10,488 bases of DNA, from the NCBI GenBank assembly GCA_002319955.1, contig DCJS01000048.1:9268-19755 (forward strand), in the 5' to 3' direction. Each line of letters starts with the position of its first letter. Position 1 is the stretch's first letter. Under the pieces are notes generated by a model. It was not told where the DNA came from. It searched no databases and saw only the letters and a list, made by a program, of their open reading frames with translations. A program made the translations under genes and the position numbers. Source of the stretch: Flavobacteriales bacterium UBA1694 (GTDB lineage Bacteria > Bacteroidota > Bacteroidia > Flavobacteriales > Weeksellaceae). Shown here piece by piece: positions 6,312 to 10,488 of the stretch.

Positions 6312-7223
6312 ATGTTAAAAGCGACAAACGTCACCAAAACTTACCAAGGCGGAAAGATTACGGCCTTGCAGAATTTCAGTATTGAGGTTCCCACAGCAAG
6401 TGTCTACGGCCTTTTAGGTCCTAACGGCGCCGGGAAAACGACTTTCATTCGTATTGTCAATCAAATCTTAGCGCCCGATTCAGGCGAGATTCTAATAGAC
6501 GGCGAGAAACTTGCCCCACACCACATTTCCAAAATTGGTTACATGCCGGAGGAACGTGGCCTTTATAAAAACATGACCCTTGGGGATCAGCTCCTCTATT
6601 TTGGTGAACTTAAAGGCATGAGCCGTGCAGACGCACTGCAACAGGCAAAGTTCTGGTTTGAAAAGCTCGGCATGGAACAGTGGTGGAAAAAGAAACTTTC
6701 TGAACTCTCTAAAGGGATGGCCCAGAAACTCCAATTTGTGGTAACGGTCTTACACCGTCCAAAGCTTCTGATTTTAGACGAACCATTTTCCGGATTTGAT
6801 CCGGTGAATGCCAATTTAATAAAAGACCAGATTCTCTATTTGAAAAATGAGGGAACCACGATCATTCTCTCAACCCACCGCATGGAAAGCGTCGAGGAGC
6901 TGTGCGACTCGGTGGCTTTAATAAACCATTCAAAAAAAGTCCTAGACGGAAATATCTTTGAGGTGCGTGAAGCCTTCAAGAAGAACATTTTTTCAGTCAC
7001 CTTAAGTGACGTACAAGAGGAAAAACTTCAGGCCTTTAAACTCGAGCATCCGCTTTCAAACTTGAGCGTAAACCACGGGCTCTATTCTTTTGAACTCCAA
7101 GGCGGCTCCAGCCAAAATGCCCTTTTAGAATTGCTTTTACCCGTTGGGAAAGTCCGCACGTTCGATGAGAAAATCCCAAGTATGAATGAAGTCTTTATTA
7201 ATGCCGTTAGCGGGCACTCTTAA
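6312..7223 (+). CDS. ABC transporter ATP-binding protein, NatA-like
   Basis: The 303-residue cytoplasmic ATPase powers the permease encoded 9 nt downstream. Visible motifs in order: Walker A GPNGAGKTT (36-44); the IGYMPEERGLY segment (75-85), which stands in for the Q-loop in the NatA/YhaQ group; signature LSKGM (132-136) in place of LSGGQ; Walker B LLILDEP (152-158); D-loop SGFD (160-163); H-loop His189 in STHRMES. The C-terminal 80 residues match the DUF4162-type extension of this subfamily. Relatives include Na+ exporters (NatAB) and exporters of drugs or peptides, so the substrate is not predictable. All nucleotide-binding residues look intact and the length is normal. The start ATG is 11 nt after the stretch GGCTAGAAGCC. 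Family is firm, substrate unknown. Confidence 0.93.
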   Translation: MLKATNVTKTYQGGKITALQNFSIEVPTASVYGLLGPNGAGKTTFIRIVNQILAPDSGEILIDGEKLAPHHISKIGYMPEERGLYKNMTLGDQLLYFGELKGMSRADALQQAKFWFEKLGMEQWWKKKLSELSKGMAQKLQFVVTVLHRPKLLILDEPFSGFDPVNANLIKDQILYLKNEGTTIILSTHRMESVEELCDSVALINHSKKVLDGNIFEVREAFKKNIFSVTLSDVQEEKLQAFKLEHPLSNLSVNHGLYSFELQGGSSQNALLELLLPVGKVRTFDEKIPSMNEVFINAVSGHS

Positions 7224-7232
7224 TTTTACGCC

Positions 7233-8552
7233 ATGAGGAATATCCTTTTAATTACAAAACGAGAATACTTAACGCAGGTTAAGAAAAAATCCTTTATTCT
7301 TCTCACCATTTTTGCGCCCATTATACTAGTCGCCTTTGGAGCTCTTATTGGGTTTATGCTTAAAGCCAATGAGTCGACTGCCACCATTCATGTGATTGAT
7401 AAAAGCGGCCTTTTTGAATCGAAACTTCACTCGGGGGAGCTCATTAACTACGTGCCTTTAGAGGCTTCTACGGAAAAGCAAATGCGAAGCCTTTTAGCCA
7501 CCAGTGAAACCGTGGACGGTTTATTAGTCATTCCTGCTTTAGAAGGCCATGACCTGGCCAAACTTGAAGCGCAAACGGTGCTTTTAACCAATAAGAAAAT
7601 CGGGCTTGAAACCAAATCCAAACTCCAAAAAGACTTGGAATCGGTGGTTAGAATCCAGAAAATCACAGACCTGGGTCTAAACAGCGCACAGATTCAAGAT
7701 CTCGATAAAGGCTTCACGTTAAAAACGCAGAACCTAAAAGATAAAAACCAGCAGGATAGCGACTTGGCATTCGGCGTCAAATACGGCCTGAGCATGGTTC
7801 TGATGTACGTCATTTTCATGTTCATTATCATCTATGGCGTTCGCGTCATGCGAAGCGTCCTAGAAGAAAAAAACAACCGCGTGGTTGAAATTATTATTTC
7901 CTCTGTGAAACCGTTTGACTTAATGATGGGCAAAATTATTGGGGTGACCTTAGTGGCCCTTACACAGTTTGCCGTATGGATATCCATGAGCGTTGCTGCT
8001 GCACTCTTCTTAAGTACTGGCTTTGCAGCGCTTCAAGGAAGCCTGCCACTGGGCGGGGCGCAGGCAGAAGCTCTAAGTCAGGGGACCGATATCACAACCA
8101 TGGCTGGAGAAATCTCTCAGACCTTGTTAAGCCTTAACGTGCCACTCATTGTTGGCGTCTTTATTGTGTTTTTCCTATTAGGCTATATTTTCTACTCCGC
8201 TATGTACGCGGCCATTGGTTCAGCCGTTGATAATGAAACAGAAACTCAGCAGTTCACCCTATTTGCCATCCTACCCTTAACTCTAGGAATGTATGGAAGT
8301 ATTACGATACTAAATAATCCTGAAGGGCCACTGTCCTTTTGGCTCTCGATGATTCCATTTACCTCGCCCGTGGCTATGATTGCCAGAATTCCCTTTGGGG
8401 TTCCTGCGTGGCAGATTGTGCTCTCGGTTGCGCTTCTTGCTTTATCAGCCGTCTTTATGGTCTTTATCGCTTCGAAGATCTATAAGGTTGGCGTCCTGAT
8501 GTATGGCAATAAGGCGACGCTTAAAGAGATCTGGAAGTGGATTCGGAGTTGA
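7233..8552 (+). CDS. ABC-2 type transporter permease, NatB/YhaP-like
   Basis: This 439-residue inner-membrane protein pairs with the ATPase just upstream (9-nt gap, certainly one operon). The layout is that of NatB-like permeases: one membrane segment at about 20-43, a large extracytoplasmic domain (about 45-180), then membrane segments near 184-206, 233-262, 303-326, 341-360, 368-386 and 394-415. The hallmark cytoplasmic stretch, beginning VLEEKNNRVVEI at 209 and running through SVKPFDLMMGKIIG, follows the second segment and is the likely coupling site to the ATPase. A 30-residue polar loop rich in Gly, Ala and Thr (267-297) sits between the third and fourth segments. The start ATG has MRNILLITKREY, the common beginning of this family. 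No defect is seen. What it exports cannot be read from the sequence. Confidence 0.92.
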   Translation: MRNILLITKREYLTQVKKKSFILLTIFAPIILVAFGALIGFMLKANESTATIHVIDKSGLFESKLHSGELINYVPLEASTEKQMRSLLATSETVDGLLVIPALEGHDLAKLEAQTVLLTNKKIGLETKSKLQKDLESVVRIQKITDLGLNSAQIQDLDKGFTLKTQNLKDKNQQDSDLAFGVKYGLSMVLMYVIFMFIIIYGVRVMRSVLEEKNNRVVEIIISSVKPFDLMMGKIIGVTLVALTQFAVWISMSVAAALFLSTGFAALQGSLPLGGAQAEALSQGTDITTMAGEISQTLLSLNVPLIVGVFIVFFLLGYIFYSAMYAAIGSAVDNETETQQFTLFAILPLTLGMYGSITILNNPEGPLSFWLSMIPFTSPVAMIARIPFGVPAWQIVLSVALLALSAVFMVFIASKIYKVGVLMYGNKATLKEIWKWIRS

Positions 8553-8870
8553 TTTGATAAAGTCGATTCCAGAATACGCAAAAAGACTACAGCAGGGCAG
8601 TAGAAATTAAAACGGCTTAGAGTTTTACCTTATGAATCCTACAGGCCAGAGTTCTGGTCCATAGCCCTAACGATATTTACCATCAATAAAGTTGAAAACG
8701 GTGGAAATCCGTCGCTCGAAACCTTACTTAAGGTGCGGCACTATGTTGATGAAATGAGCCCACTGAATCAATTTATCGCTGAGAAAAGAAAAATTTAAGG
8801 CGCTTAAATCTAGGTACTAATTAGGGCCACTATTCAGATTCTATCTAAGCATTCCTGTTTTCGAGCAAAA
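8553..8870. other. Spacer with gene debris between permease and sucD terminator
   Basis: No intact gene. The first 50 bases can be read in one frame as an IPEYAKRLQQ-like piece before a stop, and a longer frame with HTH-like sequence follows (separate entry). Stops interrupt every frame that links them. The last 70 bases before the terminator hold nothing I recognise. Confidence 0.55.
8604..8798 (+). pseudogene. Remnant of an XRE-type helix-turn-helix regulator
   Basis: A 64-codon frame is open between the stop at 8601-8603 and the stop at 8796-8798 but has no ATG at a sensible place. Its second half reads INKVENGGNPSLETLLKV (about 8682-8735). That closely follows the end of XRE/HTH_3 domains (…tIskiEnG..nPsleTLlki), the recognition helix and the helix after it. 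The first helices and a start codon are missing. An upstream fragment in another frame (8562-8606, IPEYAKRLQQ…) might be the original N-terminus, but I cannot show that. It ends in EKRKI. I infer a broken regulator or antitoxin-type HTH gene that no longer makes a working protein. Confidence 0.5.
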
Positions 8871-8908
8871 ACAAAGCGAAGCGACCCATTTGGATCGCTT
8901 CGCTTTGT
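8867..8908 (-). terminator. Strong rho-independent terminator of sucD
   Basis: A perfect 14-bp stem, ACAAAGCGAAGCGA (8871-8884) with TCGCTTCGCTTTGT (8895-8908), encloses a 10-nt loop. On the minus strand it is followed by a run of five T (complement of 8867-8871). It begins 17 nt after the sucD stop. On the plus strand the downstream bases (ATTTCT) are less U-rich, but it may also stop rightward transcripts from the ABC genes. Confidence 0.92.
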
Positions 8909-8925
8909 ATTTCTATTGGTAGAGA

Positions 8926-9798
8926 CTACCCTAAAATTTTCGCTACTGTCACACCGATATCTGCTGGAGAGTCTACGACGTTAATTCCGCATTCTCTCAT
9001 GATTTCCATCTTCGCTTGCGCTGTGTCTTCCGCGCCGCCAACGATGGCTCCTGCGTGGCCCATGGTTCTCCCCTTAGGGGCTGTTTGGCCTGCGATAAAC
9101 CCAACGACTGGTTTTGTACTACCGCTTGCTTTGTACCAACGGGCAGCTTCCGCCTCAAGGGCTCCACCGATCTCGCCAATCATAACAACGGCCTCTGTCT
9201 CTGGATCGTTGATGAAAAGCTCTAGAGCTTCTTTTGTCGTGGTCCCAATGATTGGGTCTCCTCCGATTCCGATGGCTGTAGAAACGCCGTATCCTGCTTT
9301 CACCACTTGGTCTGCTGCTTCATACGTTAAGGTTCCTGATTTAGAAACGATCCCTACTTTTCCTTTTTTGAAAACGAAGCCTGGCATAATTCCAATTTTC
9401 GCTTCATCCGAGGTAATGATTCCTGGACAGTTAGGACCGATAAGTCTTGTGTCTCTGTCAGCAATGTAAGATTTTACTTTGACCATGTCAGCCACGGGAA
9501 TTCCCTCTGTAATACAGACAATGACTTTAATTCCTGCCTCTGCTGCTTCCATAATAGCGTCGGCTGCAAATGCTGGGGGTACGAAAATAATTGAGACGTT
9601 TGCCCCTGCTTGTTCCACGGCATCGGCTACGGTATTGAAAACAGGTCTCCCTAAGTGCTCAGAGCCTCCTTTTCCTGGAGTTACCCCACCCACTACTTGG
9701 GTTCCGTATTCAATCATCTGCGAGGAATGGAAGGTCCCTTCGTTCCCTGTAAATCCTTGCACAATTACCTTAGAGTCTTTGTTTACTAGTACTGACAT
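8926..9798 (-). CDS. sucD: Succinyl-CoA ligase (ADP/GDP-forming), alpha subunit
   Basis: This 290-residue subunit pairs with SucC to interconvert succinyl-CoA and succinate with formation of ATP or GTP, a TCA-cycle step in the cytosol. The CoA-binding Rossmann domain carries GFTGNEGTFHSSQ (15-27) and the VTPGKGG loop (39-45). IGPNCPGI (120-127) follows. The ligase domain contains SKSGTLTYE (152-160), and the phosphorylated active-site His is H248 in RTMGHAGAI. Length is exactly that of the family (about 288-290). The ATG at 9798 is preceded by a 5' leader of roughly 35 nt from the promoter at 9839-9846, without a Shine-Dalgarno. sucC is not adjacent: downstream is a convergent gene remnant and upstream an lpxD-like gene. 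So the two subunits are encoded apart, which I recall as common in flavobacteria. No unusual residue is seen. Confidence 0.97.
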   Translation of the reverse strand: MSVLVNKDSKVIVQGFTGNEGTFHSSQMIEYGTQVVGGVTPGKGGSEHLGRPVFNTVADAVEQAGANVSIIFVPPAFAADAIMEAAEAGIKVIVCITEGIPVADMVKVKSYIADRDTRLIGPNCPGIITSDEAKIGIMPGFVFKKGKVGIVSKSGTLTYEAADQVVKAGYGVSTAIGIGGDPIIGTTTKEALELFINDPETEAVVMIGEIGGALEAEAARWYKASGSTKPVVGFIAGQTAPKGRTMGHAGAIVGGAEDTAQAKMEIMRECGINVVDSPADIGVTVAKILG

Positions 9799-9838
9799 TG
9801 TTATTTGATTTATGTTGTTTATAACGTATTAATGCTTA

Positions 9839-9846
9839 CAAATTTA
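9839..9846 (-). promoter_or_regulatory. -7 promoter element of sucD
   Basis: On the minus strand TAAATTTG matches TAnnTTTG exactly, 40 nt before the sucD ATG, a sensible distance. There is no TTG at the standard -33 distance. A run of eight T on the minus strand lies there instead (within 9860-9872). Confidence 0.6.
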
Positions 9847-9861
9847 CTCAATCTAATTGAG
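9847..9861. repeat. Inverted repeat abutting the sucD -7 element
   Basis: CTCAAT (9847-9852) and ATTGAG (9856-9861) flank a 3-nt spacer directly upstream of the -7 element. The symmetry continues imperfectly outward (TTTA on one side, GTAAA on the other, one base inserted). A dimeric regulator could bind here, but a 6-bp repeat in AT-rich DNA may be chance. Confidence 0.45.
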
Positions 9862-9930
9862 GTAAAAAAAATTAATTATGTAATTTTATTTATTGCTACT
9901 GCCCCTTAGCCCAAGTCGAGCACGAGGTCT

Positions 9931-10488
9931 TTACTTTAAATTCTTGAGTTTGACCTCCTTTCGAAGGAAGTCTTTAAATTCCGTGGCTAGGGGTCCAAAA
10001 TACGTCCCTTTTTTCAGGCTCTGGTTTACCCCAGTTTGGCCTAAAATCACGGTTCCTTTTTCCACATGCACGCCAGAGGCCATTCCCACTTGCCCCCAAA
10101 TACTCACCTCATCCTCAATTATACAGCACCCGGCAATGCCGACCTGCGCTGCAATGAGGACTTTCTTTCCAATGACCGTATCGTGGCCAATTTGAATTTG
10201 GTTGTCAAGCACACTGCCCGTGCCAATAATGGTTGAATCGGTCACGCCGCGATCAATCGTGCAGAGGTTTCCAATCTCGACGCCATCGTGAATAATGACG
10301 TTTCCAACGGATTTTAAACGCTCATGGCCGTGCTCGGTTTTGCGGTAATAAAAGGCGTCCCCGCCCAGTACGGTTCCTGAGCCAATGCGCACAGAATTAC
10401 CAATCACGGTGGCATCCCCAATCACCGCATTGGGACTGATATAACAATCCTCTCCAATCGTCACGTCGTTTCCTAGAACGACAGAGGG
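9931..10488 (-). CDS. LpxD-family UDP-3-O-acylglucosamine N-acyltransferase (5' end cut by window edge)
   Basis: The frame is open to the window edge, so these 185 residues are the C-terminal part of a protein usually 300-345 residues long; the GTG at 10464 is internal, since hexapeptide sequence precedes it (VVLGND). LpxD adds a 3-hydroxyacyl chain to the 2-amine of UDP-3-O-acylglucosamine in lipid A synthesis, as a cytoplasmic trimer with a left-handed beta-helix. The visible part is a run of hexapeptide repeats (IGEDCY, VIGDAT, VIGNSV, RIGSGT …). The catalytic His lies in LDNQIQIGHD (H codon at 10183-10185), equivalent to E. coli H239. MASGVHVE, QTGVNQSL and YFGPLATEFKDFLRKE end the protein as in LpxD. 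The N-terminal uridine-binding domain is outside. Flavobacteria can carry more than one lpxD-like gene, so this may be a paralogue and I give no symbol. sucD lies 132 nt downstream on the same strand, with its own promoter. No clear terminator lies between them. Confidence 0.88.
   Translation of the reverse strand, partial: PSVVLGNDVTIGEDCYISPNAVIGDATVIGNSVRIGSGTVLGGDAFYYRKTEHGHERLKSVGNVIIHDGVEIGNLCTIDRGVTDSTIIGTGSVLDNQIQIGHDTVIGKKVLIAAQVGIAGCCIIEDEVSIWGQVGMASGVHVEKGTVILGQTGVNQSLKKGTYFGPLATEFKDFLRKEVKLKNLK

Noticed and set aside
6387..6860. Altered signature and Q-loop of the ABC ATPase as a sign of a non-transport ATPase
   Set aside because: LSKGM and PEERGLY are normal for the NatA-type subfamily, and the permease is directly adjacent.
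8999..9808. Long plus-strand frames opposite sucD
   Set aside because: Antisense shadows caused by the codon bias of sucD; the sucD product is unmistakable on the minus strand.
9893..10195. 100-codon plus-strand frame opposite the lpxD-like gene
   Set aside because: Antisense to conserved hexapeptide-repeat coding sequence; the translation has no family features.

Overview
The window looks like chromosomal DNA from a member of the Bacteroidota, most probably a flavobacterium. Four things point there: TAnnTTTG-type -7 promoter elements in front of several genes; A-rich leaders without Shine-Dalgarno sequences; a secreted M1-peptidase-like protein with a C-terminal outer-membrane barrel, of a kind known from flavobacteria; and an lpxD-like gene upstream of sucD with no sucC beside it. 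No species can be named from the sequence alone.

Left part (1-2366): the window opens inside a pirin gene. It is followed by a YjdJ-like GNAT acetyltransferase gene that is visibly decayed, with pieces of the family sequence scattered over two reading frames. Homology runs out exactly where a perfect 12-bp inverted repeat begins. After that come about 300 bp of AT-rich, hairpin-containing DNA without a gene, then a leftward gene for a small exported protein of unknown family. A divergent spacer with an 11-bp perfect palindrome separates that gene from the next. This is the most accessory-looking part of the window.

Middle part (2367-8552): four rightward genes. The first is a 939-residue exported protein combining a degenerate M1 (gluzincin) peptidase-like region with a probable outer-membrane beta-barrel. 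The second is the tRNA-dihydrouridine synthase gene dusB, whose promoter sits so close to the ATG that the mRNA may be leaderless. The third and fourth are a NatA/NatB-type ABC exporter pair: an ATPase and an ABC-2 permease, 9 nt apart and surely co-transcribed.

Right part (8553-10488): a decayed remnant of an XRE-type helix-turn-helix gene lies between the permease and a very strong rho-independent terminator. That terminator ends the leftward gene sucD (succinyl-CoA ligase alpha subunit, TCA cycle). Upstream of sucD is its promoter region, with a small inverted repeat next to the -7 element, and then the C-terminal part of an LpxD-family acyltransferase (lipid A synthesis), which runs off the right edge.

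Most of the window is ordinary housekeeping content. I found no convincing new defence, mobile or RNA system. The points most worth checking are the apparently non-catalytic peptidase-barrel fusion, the decayed GNAT gene with its adjoining inverted repeats, the palindrome in the divergent promoter region, the possible leaderless dusB transcript, and the unknown secreted protein.
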